NCBI GenBank assembly: GCA_030615145.1
Contig: JAUWZT010000217.1
Span: forward strand, 1-5,120
Source: Promethearchaeota archaeon
GTDB taxonomy: Archaea > Asgardarchaeota > Lokiarchaeia > Sigyniarchaeales > SOKP01
Reading direction: 5' to 3'
DNA length: 5,120 nucleotides
Of this stretch, positions 1-4,988 are shown piece after piece. The notes under the pieces are model-generated. The model searched no databases. It was not told the DNA's origin and saw only the letters and a list, made by a program, of their open reading frames with translations. The stretch's first letter is position 1, and each line of letters starts with the position of its first letter. A program made the translations under genes and the position numbers.

Positions 1-1366
1 TGCGTACTCTTCTCTTATGGAACGCGTCTCTCATTTCTTTGTAGAGCCAACCCGTAGATAAAGCTTTATCTATGGTGCCAACCTTTTGAATTTTGTCCAT
101 ATATTTCCATACTCTTTCTTCAACCTCATCAGTTAACCACTCTACGTAATAATTCCCTGCTAATGGATCTATTGTGTTAGTTATTCTAGTTTCATCTGCG
201 ATTACTTGCTGAGTTCTTAACGCAACTAAGGCGGCTTCCTCTGAAGGTAGACAAATAGCTTCATCGTAAGAATTTGTATGGAGCGATTGACATCCACCTA
301 GATTAGCCTCTAAGCCTTGAATTGCTGTCCGTACAATGTTAATCATAGGCAATTGCGCCGTTAAAGAGCTTCCGGCGGTTTGTACGTGAAACCTAAAACC
401 AAGATTTTTAGGATTTTTAACTTCATATTTATCTTTCATTAGCTTGTACCATATCCTTCGAGCTGCGCGATATTTTGCAATTTCTTCAAAAAAATCTTTA
501 TGAGCTGCTAAATGAAAAGCTAACCTTCCAACAAAATCGTCAGCCTTCCAGCCTCTCTCGATTAAGTTGTCAATATGAGAACAAGCGCTCGCAAAAACAA
601 ATCCAAGTTCTTGAATTGCATCAATGCCACCCTCTCTGTAATTGTAACCGGTAAAATTAATGGGATGCCATTTTGGAACGTTTTTTTGAGCTACTGTCCA
701 TTCAATAAAATCGCACGCCACTCGTAACAAATGATTTGGTGGACTGTTTTTATAAGGGATATAGCCAACTGTCATCGTTAGGATATCGTTTTGTGTAGTA
801 CCCATTAAATCTTTTAAGTCATACCCGCGCATTTTTGCCATGTTAAAATACATTGCACACACAGGAGCACACGTAAAGGGTTCTACAACTAAAGCTACAC
901 TAATTTTATCTATGGGTATGTCTTCTGTAAGCGCAAAAAGGCTGTCAATGCAATAAAGCGGTACACCAGATGTACCAACCTCTGGCGCGGCATCGGGATT
1001 TGTAGGGTCAATTCCGTTAAAAGTAAGAGCGTCAACGGCAGCACTGAACCCTGTTTCACCGTTCTCGTATAAATACTTCCATCGTAAATTAGTCTCTTCT
1101 GGAGTTCCGTGGCCTGAAAATAACCTCATAGTCCATAATCTTCCACGATACATGGTAGGATAAACCCCTCTTGTATAAGGTTCTTGACCGGGAAAGTTTA
1201 CAGTTTCTAAATAATCTCCTTTTACATCTAATGGAGTGTATAACTTTTTTATCGGAATCTCAGAATCGGTTACGAATTTGGCATCGCGTTCTTTTGATTC
1301 TTTTAACTTTTCTTCCCATTTCTCTTTTTCTAATTTAATTTTTTCTAAATAATCTTTATCAAACAT
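1..1366 (-). CDS. B12-dependent acyl-CoA mutase large subunit, methylmalonyl-CoA mutase family, 3' end beyond window
   Basis: The gene reads leftward from ATG at 1366-1364 and stays open for 455 codons to the window edge, so roughly the last 100 residues of a typical archaeal large subunit are missing. Family hallmarks are YPTMYRGRLWTMR (69-81), TQNDIL (191-196), FTGYNYREGG (238-247), RAARRIW (300-306) and QSLHTNSYDEAICLP (360-374), which form the TIM-barrel substrate domain. Such enzymes rearrange acyl-CoA carbon skeletons by a radical mechanism with adenosylcobalamin. The archaeal B12-binding domain is usually a separate small subunit, not seen here. Aligned by eye to Propionibacterium methylmalonyl-CoA mutase, Tyr89 is Phe83, Arg207 falls on or near Tyr202, and catalytic His244 is Asn242. 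Phe83 resembles isobutyryl-CoA mutase, but the other two do not match any subtype I know. I therefore assign the family firmly and leave the substrate open. A GTGAT ribosome-binding-like sequence lies 7 bases before the start. Confidence 0.93.
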   Translation of the reverse strand, partial: MFDKDYLEKIKLEKEKWEEKLKESKERDAKFVTDSEIPIKKLYTPLDVKGDYLETVNFPGQEPYTRGVYPTMYRGRLWTMRLFSGHGTPEETNLRWKYLYENGETGFSAAVDALTFNGIDPTNPDAAPEVGTSGVPLYCIDSLFALTEDIPIDKISVALVVEPFTCAPVCAMYFNMAKMRGYDLKDLMGTTQNDILTMTVGYIPYKNSPPNHLLRVACDFIEWTVAQKNVPKWHPINFTGYNYREGGIDAIQELGFVFASACSHIDNLIERGWKADDFVGRLAFHLAAHKDFFEEIAKYRAARRIWYKLMKDKYEVKNPKNLGFRFHVQTAGSSLTAQLPMINIVRTAIQGLEANLGGCQSLHTNSYDEAICLPSEEAALVALRTQQVIADETRITNTIDPLAGNYYVEWLTDEVEERVWKYMDKIQKVGTIDKALSTGWLYKEMRDAFHKRRVR

Positions 1367-1426
1367 ACTTAATATCACATTTTATTTAGCTATGTAATGT
1401 TAAACTTTCATTCAATTTAAAATAAA

Positions 1427-1441
1427 TTTTTGGACCAAAAA
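1427..1441. repeat. 15-bp palindrome TTTTTGG-A-CCAAAAA near the predicted mutase transcription start
   Basis: The two 7-base arms are perfect reverse complements around a single A. Spacing is too tight for an RNA hairpin, so a dimeric DNA-binding protein site is the better reading. The palindrome overlaps the transcription start predicted from the TATA-like box at 1459-1470, a position suited to repression. No bound protein is identified. Confidence 0.4.
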
Positions 1442-1458
1442 AATTTTGATTATAAAAT

Positions 1459-1470
1459 ATTTATATAAAA
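1459..1470 (-). promoter_or_regulatory. Candidate archaeal TATA box for the mutase gene
   Basis: Read on the minus strand, this stretch gives CTTTTATATAAA preceded by an A-rich BRE-like sequence. A transcript would start about 25-27 bases further on, near 1438, leaving a leader of roughly 70 bases before the mutase ATG at 1366. The AT-rich background makes chance matches common, so this is a candidate based on position and shape. Confidence 0.4.
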
Positions 1471-1601
1471 GTTTGATGACTTTTTTCAGCATTTTATAAA
1501 TGGGCTTTATCTATAAAGTAAAAAATATAATTCTCTAAGAAAATTATTTTTAGGTACTTTTTATGGTATTTAACTTTTAAAACCTATTTTATGAAGAATC
1601 T

Positions 1602-1641
1602 AAAAATGGATTAGTCGTTGGAGAAATAATTAATCTCCATT
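1602..1641 (-). terminator. Possible terminator with two competing stems, downstream of the minus-strand operon
   Basis: On the minus-strand transcript, an arm at 1641-1631 (AATGGAGATTA) starts 8 bases after the stop of the DGC gene. It can pair with 1613-1605 (TAATCCATT) through nine base pairs with a two-base bulge, and the second arm runs into a five-T tract ending at 1602. Alternatively, the TGGAGA within the same arm pairs perfectly with TCTCCA at 1624-1619. T-rich tracts end transcription in archaea, so an operon end here is plausible. Confidence 0.35.
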
Positions 1642-1649
1642 CATTATCT

Positions 1650-2117
1650 TTAACAATCTTCAATATTTAATCCTTTTTCTTTAAGTTTTTCAGTAATTAA
1701 ATTCGTAACTTTATTAATATCCTCTTTTTTTATATTACTCAATCTGGGGAGGTTTTTAAAAGCCTCTAAGTCATTAATATTTAATTTTTGTTTTGGAACG
1801 ACCTCATCTACATAGATTACTAAATCTGGTTCTAGTTCAAGAAAATTAAAAATTGTTTTAACACATGAAATTCTACATCCATCAATGATAACACTAAAAC
1901 TTGATTTCAAGTGTTCTTTCGTAATTTGCACTAGGATATCGTTTTTAAGCAATATATTTTTCAAGAATATCGTAGAACAATGCATTGAGCTTATACTTGA
2001 GATTTCACTATTTTCACTTAATTTTATTGCAACTTGACGAGCCAATTCTCCGTTATATTCCGCACCAGAACATGGGGTTATGATAATATTATCAATTACA
2101 TTCTTATCTTCAATCAT
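1650..2117 (-). CDS. DGC-domain protein (putative zinc-binding, four-cysteine)
   Basis: This 155-residue protein shows the DGC (putative zinc-binding) pattern: PCSG near the N-terminus (Cys16), a second cysteine at 47, then VIIDGC with Cys81 followed by Cys85. The same four-cysteine layout recurs in the DGC genes across the divergent promoter. No signal peptide or membrane segment is visible, so it is probably cytoplasmic. The C-terminal part (about 110-155) is a charged, lysine-rich helical region, and the last residue is a further cysteine that might act in thiol chemistry. The ATG follows the TAA of the thioredoxin-like gene with no gap, so the two are probably translationally coupled. The family's reaction is not established to my knowledge. 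Metal or persulfide handling is only an inference from the cysteines and neighbours. Confidence 0.88.
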   Translation of the reverse strand: MIEDKNVIDNIIITPCSGAEYNGELARQVAIKLSENSEISSISSMHCSTIFLKNILLKNDILVQITKEHLKSSFSVIIDGCRISCVKTIFNFLELEPDLVIYVDEVVPKQKLNINDLEAFKNLPRLSNIKKEDINKVTNLITEKLKEKGLNIEDC

Positions 2118-2399
2118 TTATTTTAGACCTTTTTCTCTTATTATTTCAGGTAATTCTTTCTTTAACGCAAATGGATTTGTAAAAACATGTTTTCCATCAA
2201 TAACAATGCTTTTTCCCCGTAAGTTTAACTTTCGAGCTTCTTGTGAGTTTAAATTCTTCGTTTCAAATTTTACATAATTCCTATAGTCATTTAACACCGT
2301 AAAGACTAAATTCATAAATTTCTCCCATTGACAAGAGCAAGCATTTAAAGGTACAAAAATATCAACTTTAAGTTTATTATTTTTATTTTCTTTCAACAT
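2118..2399 (-). CDS. Small thioredoxin-fold protein with a Cys-Ser-Cys site
   Basis: This 93-residue protein fits a thioredoxin/glutaredoxin-like fold: a first strand (KVDIFVPL, 10-17), the site ACSC (Cys22 and Cys24) at the start of a helix, a middle strand ending in FETKN, and a final KSIVIDGKHVF hairpin with a C-terminal helix. The VIDGK motif resembles the last hairpin of small archaeal thioredoxin-like proteins. The active site is Cys-x-Cys rather than Cys-x-x-Cys, and the usual cis-proline before the final strand seems replaced by Lys-Ser. It may therefore act as a thiol carrier or metal/persulfide-binding protein rather than a general disulfide reductase. It lies 12 bases after the ArsR-type gene and abuts the DGC gene, which argues that it partners the DGC protein. 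The exact family is uncertain. Confidence 0.78.
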   Translation of the reverse strand: MLKENKNNKLKVDIFVPLNACSCQWEKFMNLVFTVLNDYRNYVKFETKNLNSQEARKLNLRGKSIVIDGKHVFTNPFALKKELPEIIREKGLK

Positions 2400-2411
2400 C
2401 CTAACACTAGC

Positions 2412-2747
2412 TTAAATTTTGTTTTGTAATTTCACAATTTTTCTATAATTTTCATTTCTTTTTATTAAATTATCGAGTGTTGCTAAAAATTTAAAAATCT
2501 GAAGGTCTGTAATCTTATATAAAACTTTCATGCTTTCTTTTCTTCCAATAATGATATCGGCATCGGTCAGCTTCTTTAAGTGTCTGGATAAAGTGGATTG
2601 AGATTTGTTAAATATTTTCTCAAAATCACATCCACAGAGTTCTTCACCGTGCCTAAGGCGGCTTATGATTTCAAGGCGAGTCTCATCAGATAGAGATTTT
2701 AATAATTTTAATCTTAATTTATGTAATTTCATAGTATTTATTAGCAT
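2412..2747 (-). CDS. ArsR-family transcriptional regulator with Cys-x-Cys sensor motif
   Basis: This is a 111-residue winged-helix protein. LLKSLSDETRLEIISRL (15-31) is the standard ArsR-family opening helix pair, SQSTLSRHLKKL (49-60) is the DNA-recognition helix, and IIIGRKESMKVLYKI (65-79) is the wing. ELCGC (Cys38, Cys40) sits just before the recognition helix, the place where ArsR-type arsenic/antimony sensors carry ELCVC, so a thiol-binding metal(loid) or redox signal is likely. It begins the minus operon and faces the plus operon, so it probably controls one or both. I list the longest form from ATG at 2747. ATG at 2732 (MKLHKL) may be the true start, because a TATA-like box at 2752-2759 would place transcription close to it, giving a leaderless mRNA, and neither start has a clear Shine-Dalgarno sequence. 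Confidence 0.93.
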   Translation of the reverse strand: MLINTMKLHKLRLKLLKSLSDETRLEIISRLRHGEELCGCDFEKIFNKSQSTLSRHLKKLTDADIIIGRKESMKVLYKITDLQIFKFLATLDNLIKRNENYRKIVKLQNKI

Positions 2748-2751
2748 GCAT

Positions 2752-2767
2752 TTTTATACATATATTC
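2752..2767 (-). promoter_or_regulatory. Candidate TATA box(es) for the ArsR-thioredoxin-DGC operon
   Basis: The minus strand reads AATATATGTATAAAAA here. Transcription about 26 bases downstream would begin around 2729-2737, close to the ATG at 2732 and beyond the ATG at 2747. This favours a nearly leaderless mRNA starting from the second methionine of the regulator. AT richness limits certainty. Confidence 0.4.
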
Positions 2768-2870
2768 ATAATTAATATTGTTTTTCTCAAATAAAAATAC
2801 TTTGTTTAATTCAATTTGTATAGTTTAATAATTATCTATTAAATATGCGTTTATGTATGAGAATGCATAG

Positions 2871-2882
2871 ATTTATATATTA
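2871..2882 (+). promoter_or_regulatory. Candidate TATA box for the rightward operon
   Basis: ATTTATATATTA is the best TATA-like match upstream of the HdrA-like gene. Transcription would begin near 2902, leaving a leader of about 85 bases that can fold into hairpins. A poorer alternative, TATTTATTTTTAAA (2938-2951), would give a much shorter leader. Confidence 0.4.
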
Positions 2883-2910
2883 TTCTTCTATTATATTATC
2901 TTGTAAATCG

Positions 2911-2938
2911 TAGATTTTAATTTCGTAAAATTGATCTA
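2911..2938 (+). repeat. Imperfect inverted repeat in the plus-operon leader
   Basis: TAGATTTTA (2911-2919) can pair with TAAAA (2926-2930) and TCTA (2935-2938), a nine-pair stem with a six-base loop and a four-base bulge. It is AT-rich, so chance is possible. Confidence 0.25.
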
Positions 2939-2952
2939 TTTATTTTTAAACT

Positions 2953-2974
2953 AATCAAATAAAAGGATTTGATT
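2953..2974 (+). repeat. Perfect 8-bp inverted repeat just before the plus operon
   Basis: AATCAAAT (2953-2960) and ATTTGATT (2967-2974) are exact reverse complements around AAAAGG. The right arm ends 14 bases before the ATG at 2989. It could be an operator half-site pair or an RNA hairpin near the ribosome-binding region. GGCGAT (2977-2982), one mismatch from the archaeal GGTGAT Shine-Dalgarno, lies between it and the start. Confidence 0.5.
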
Positions 2975-2988
2975 GTGGCGATGAACGA

Positions 2989-3372
2989 ATGAGTGAAAAG
3001 ATAAAAGATGTAGGGTTTTTAATGTGCGTGTGTACTGGGAAATGCCCAGGATTTACAAAAATGGACATTTGGGATTTTATTAATAGAGTGCGTATAGAGT
3101 TACCTGTAGAATACGGTTTTATCCATCCTCAATTATGTGAAGAAGATGGAGATCGATTTCTTGATGAGTTTTTAAGGCCTGGGAGAAAATATATGATAGC
3201 TGGTTGCGCTCCTAACATGCAATATAAATTATTTCGGGATGCTTTTGAAAAAGCTGGGCTTACTATTAAAAAAGACTTAATTCCGTTAGACATCAGAGAG
3301 ATGACAACTGAAGAAGCTGTAACTTTAGTCGAAAAGAAATTAGAAGAGGAGAAGGAAAAGAAGTATGAGTGA
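2989..3372 (+). CDS. HdrA N-terminal-like iron-sulfur protein, stand-alone domain
   Basis: This 127-residue protein resembles the N-terminal domain of heterodisulfide reductase subunit A without the flavin domain. The shared pattern is Cys-x-Cys after a short strand (Cys13, Cys15), a cysteine near HPQLC (Cys50), AGCAPNMQYKLFRDAFEKAG (71-90), which matches the HdrA ACSP-type motif (Cys73), and DIRE (101-104), where HdrA has NIREQ. Those four cysteines probably bind a [4Fe-4S] cluster, and an extra cysteine at 19 is unusual. The C-terminus is a charged helix. It overlaps the ferredoxin gene by 8 bases, so the two are probably made together and may form an electron-transfer unit. The full HdrA role of electron bifurcation cannot apply, because no FAD-binding domain is present. 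The GGCGAT upstream and family alignment support this start. Confidence 0.82.
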   Translation: MSEKIKDVGFLMCVCTGKCPGFTKMDIWDFINRVRIELPVEYGFIHPQLCEEDGDRFLDEFLRPGRKYMIAGCAPNMQYKLFRDAFEKAGLTIKKDLIPLDIREMTTEEAVTLVEKKLEEEKEKKYE

Positions 3373-3673
3373 AAGCTATAATGCTGATAAAGAAACTTTT
3401 ATGGGAGTTCCAAGGAAAGAAATCCCGTGGTGGCCTACAATAGATTACGATAAATGTGATTTCTGCATGGAATGCGATAAATTTTGCCCTCATAATGTAT
3501 TTGTAAAGAGAGAAGAGGAAAACAAAAAGTTAATTGTTAAAAATCCGTATAATTGCGTTGTATTTTGCCGAGCGTGCGCGAAAATTTGCGCGCCAGATGC
3601 ATTAAAATTTCCTGAGAAGAGAGATATAACAAAATTAATTAAGAAACTGAGAGCAGAAAAAAAAGAGGATTAG
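3365..3673 (+). CDS. Ferredoxin-type protein with two [4Fe-4S] clusters
   Basis: This 102-residue protein carries two cluster motifs. The first is C-x2-C-x2-C-x3-C (Cys31, 34, 37, 41), followed by proline. The second is C-x3-C-x2-C-x3-C (Cys64, 68, 71, 75), with one extra residue between the first two cysteines. The segments GVPRKEIPWWPTIDYDKC (14-31) and VKNPYNCVVFC (58-68) resemble a ferredoxin-like family of anaerobes. Both clusters should be low-potential electron carriers, and the protein is probably cytoplasmic. Its start lies inside the end of the HdrA-like gene, behind the purine-rich GAGGAGAAGG at 3345-3354. The DGC-lipoyl fusion gene follows after 7 bases. The context suggests that it delivers electrons to the DGC or lipoyl proteins, which is inference. 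Confidence 0.9.
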   Translation: MSESYNADKETFMGVPRKEIPWWPTIDYDKCDFCMECDKFCPHNVFVKREEENKKLIVKNPYNCVVFCRACAKICAPDALKFPEKRDITKLIKKLRAEKKED

Positions 3674-3680
3674 CTTAATC

Positions 3681-4385
3681 ATGAAAGAGTGTTTTTGTAT
3701 TATACCTTGTAACGGGTTAGATAAATCTTTAGGAGTAATTACGAGAAATGTAGCTCTAAAATTACTTGAGAAAGATCCAGATATGGAATTAGTTTGTCCG
3801 GTTTTACTAAATTCTGGAGATAAAAAATACGATGAAATTTTAAAAATGAATAAAATTATCGTTATCGATGGATGCATAACAAGATGTGCAACAAAACTTA
3901 TTGAACAACGAGACTTGAAACCACTTATAAGAATATTTATACCTGACATGTCAAAAATATTTAAAATCAAACCGAGTAAGGAGCTTATTTTAATCGAACA
4001 AGGACAAGAATTAGCAGAATTGATTTCGAATTATATTTTAGAAAATTTAAAAAGCTCTAAGGAAGAATTACGATTAGTTAGTAGAAAATTTGGAGATATT
4101 GAATGTTTTGATGTAACTGTGGATAAATACTACTTTAGAGTTCCTAAGGAAGGATATTATTTTAATGAAAATGATTGTTGGATAAAACCTGAGGAAAAAA
4201 ACGCCTTAATGGGTATTACAGATTATTTACAAAATGCCGCAGGGGACATTTTATTTGTGGACTTACCCGAATTAAATTCAGAAATAGAACAGTTTGAAGA
4301 TGTGGGTAGCTTTGAATCTTCTAAAACCATATTACAATTAATATCTCCTGGATCAGGAAAAGTTATTGCTATTAATAGGAATTAG
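3681..4385 (+). CDS. DGC domain fused to glycine-cleavage H (lipoyl-carrier) domain; frame breaks near the end
   Basis: Residues 1-125 are a DGC domain: IIPCNG (Cys10), Cys39 and VIDGC (Cys65) followed by Cys69, with additional Cys4 and Cys6. From about residue 135 a GcvH-like lipoyl domain follows. MGITDYLQNAAGDILFVDLP (177-196) matches the H-protein core, and FESSKTILQLISPGSGKVIA (211-230) holds Lys215 at the lipoylated position of ESVKA. H proteins carry aminomethyl groups on lipoamide in glycine cleavage, but no P, T or L protein gene is nearby, so a different cargo is likely. The expected EW near the N-end of the domain is altered to NENDCW. The frame stops at TAG 4383-4385, about 65 residues early, while the normal remainder continues in the -1 frame. 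An AGAGGAT ribosome-binding-like sequence (3664-3670) precedes the start. Confidence 0.9.
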   Translation: MKECFCIIPCNGLDKSLGVITRNVALKLLEKDPDMELVCPVLLNSGDKKYDEILKMNKIIVIDGCITRCATKLIEQRDLKPLIRIFIPDMSKIFKIKPSKELILIEQGQELAELISNYILENLKSSKEELRLVSRKFGDIECFDVTVDKYYFRVPKEGYYFNENDCWIKPEEKNALMGITDYLQNAAGDILFVDLPELNSEIEQFEDVGSFESSKTILQLISPGSGKVIAINRN

Positions 4386-4576
4386 AAAAAAATCCAGAAT
4401 TTATAAATCAAGACTCGTATGGAAAAGGGTGGTTCGTTGAAATTGAACTAAAAGATTTTGAGGAAGATTTAGAACTCTTAATGGATGGCCCAAACTATTT
4501 TGAATATATGAAAGAAAAAATAATGAAAGAGAAAAATCATTTCGACCAAATTAAAAGTGAAATAAATGTCGAATAA
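4379..4576 (+). pseudogene. Displaced C-terminal part of the H-protein domain (-1 frame)
   Basis: Read from GAA at 4379, this frame encodes 65 residues that continue the H-protein domain of the upstream gene: ELEKNPEFINQDSYGKGWFV near its start is the normal family continuation, then a helical tail, with TAA at 4574-4576. It has no start codon of its own. Joining it after Arg233 (AGG 4377-4379) gives a fusion protein of about 298 residues. One missing base near 4377-4381 explains it. It ends 11 bases inside the next gene, which starts at 4566, the same tight packing as elsewhere in the operon. That argues the long form is the original. A sequencing error, a recent mutation or ribosomal frameshifting remain open, and I see no classical slippery heptamer. 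Confidence 0.85.
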
Positions 4577-4988
4577 GAAAGTTTATATTATTCCGTGTAG
4601 CGGAATTGGAAAAGTTTTTGGAAGCATTGGCAGAGAAACAGCATATATAGTTGTTAACGAATTAGCGAAGGATAAAACTGCTTTAGAATGCTTACCTTTA
4701 ATAGTAAAGGGTAAAAAGGAAGTCATTAAGGCATTAAAGGAAAATAAAGTAATCGCCATAGATGGATGCCCTTTAAAATGTTCTTATAATGATTTAATGG
4801 AAGCTATAGGAAAAGTGGATGCTCAGTTTTTGACTACTGATATTGTAAAAGATAATAGGAGTTTAAAACCAGAACCTTCAATTATTCCAGTTGGAAAAAA
4901 TACTAAGCAATTGGCGATAAAATTAGCAGAAAAGGTGGTTGCTGAAGTTGATAATTTATTAGAAGAAAACATGGAGATGAACGATTAA
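4566..4988 (+). CDS. DGC-domain protein (putative zinc-binding, four-cysteine)
   Basis: This 140-residue protein is the clearest DGC family member here: VYIIPCSG (Cys11), Cys42, then VIAIDGCPLKC with Cys68 and Cys72. The interval between the first two cysteines (31 residues) equals that in the minus-strand DGC protein and in the partial one downstream. The four cysteines are the likely metal site, and AsnDGC-type VIAIDGCPLKC is the family signature. No membrane segment or signal peptide is visible. The C-terminal half has a helix rich in lysine and glutamate. Its start overlaps the displaced tail of the lipoyl fusion by 11 bases, and its stop abuts the next ATG. The proteins likely work in one complex or as successive carriers, but this is inference and the reaction is unknown. 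Confidence 0.92.
   Translation: MSNKKVYIIPCSGIGKVFGSIGRETAYIVVNELAKDKTALECLPLIVKGKKEVIKALKENKVIAIDGCPLKCSYNDLMEAIGKVDAQFLTTDIVKDNRSLKPEPSIIPVGKNTKQLAIKLAEKVVAEVDNLLEENMEMND

Larger units (their letters stand above)
1367..1649. other. Non-coding gap between the DGC gene and the mutase gene
   Basis: These 283 bases are very AT-rich with stops in all frames, and I see no credible gene, tRNA or known RNA. The right part holds the terminator-like structure behind the DGC gene. The left part holds the mutase promoter candidate, palindrome and ribosome-binding-like GTGAT. A short perfect inverted repeat, CTTTAT-CT-ATAAAG (1505-1518), also lies here but may be chance. Confidence 0.6.
2748..2988. promoter_or_regulatory. 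Divergent control region between the two operons
   Basis: These 241 bases separate the ArsR-type gene (leftward) from the HdrA-like gene (rightward), hold no credible gene and are strongly AT-rich. They contain TATA-like boxes for both directions, two ATGCAT sites (2746-2751, 2863-2868), an imperfect dyad TATGC-N16-GCATA (2844-2869), and two hairpin-forming repeats near the plus-strand start. The arrangement suggests joint control of both operons by the ArsR-type protein, which I infer from layout only. Confidence 0.55.

Noticed and set aside
1505..1518. CTTTAT-CT-ATAAAG inverted repeat
   Set aside because: It is short and made almost only of A and T in a very AT-rich gap, and it is not aligned with a promoter or gene end.
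1367..1649. Possible small RNA or tRNA in the gap
   Set aside because: No cloverleaf, GC-rich structured segment or known RNA motif is visible, only AT-rich promoter- and terminator-like elements.
2080..2277. 65-codon open frame on the plus strand
   Set aside because: It lies antisense to the DGC and thioredoxin-like genes, whose products show clear motifs, and its own product has no recognisable domain.
3293..3493. 66-codon open frame on the minus strand
   Set aside because: It is the complement of the HdrA-like/ferredoxin overlap, where both plus-strand genes are well supported by cysteine motifs.
3635..3970. 111-codon open frame on the minus strand
   Set aside because: It lies opposite the DGC domain of the fusion gene, and its hydrophobic composition follows from the complement of AT-rich coding DNA.
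4386..4392. Run of seven A as a programmed slippery site
   Set aside because: The zero-frame stop at 4383-4385 comes before the run, so ribosomes would end before reaching it. It cannot explain the frame change.
3681..4576. True glycine cleavage H protein
   Set aside because: The lipoyl domain is H-like, but it is fused to a DGC domain and no glycine decarboxylase, aminomethyltransferase or dihydrolipoamide dehydrogenase gene lies in the window, so a glycine-cleavage role is not assigned.
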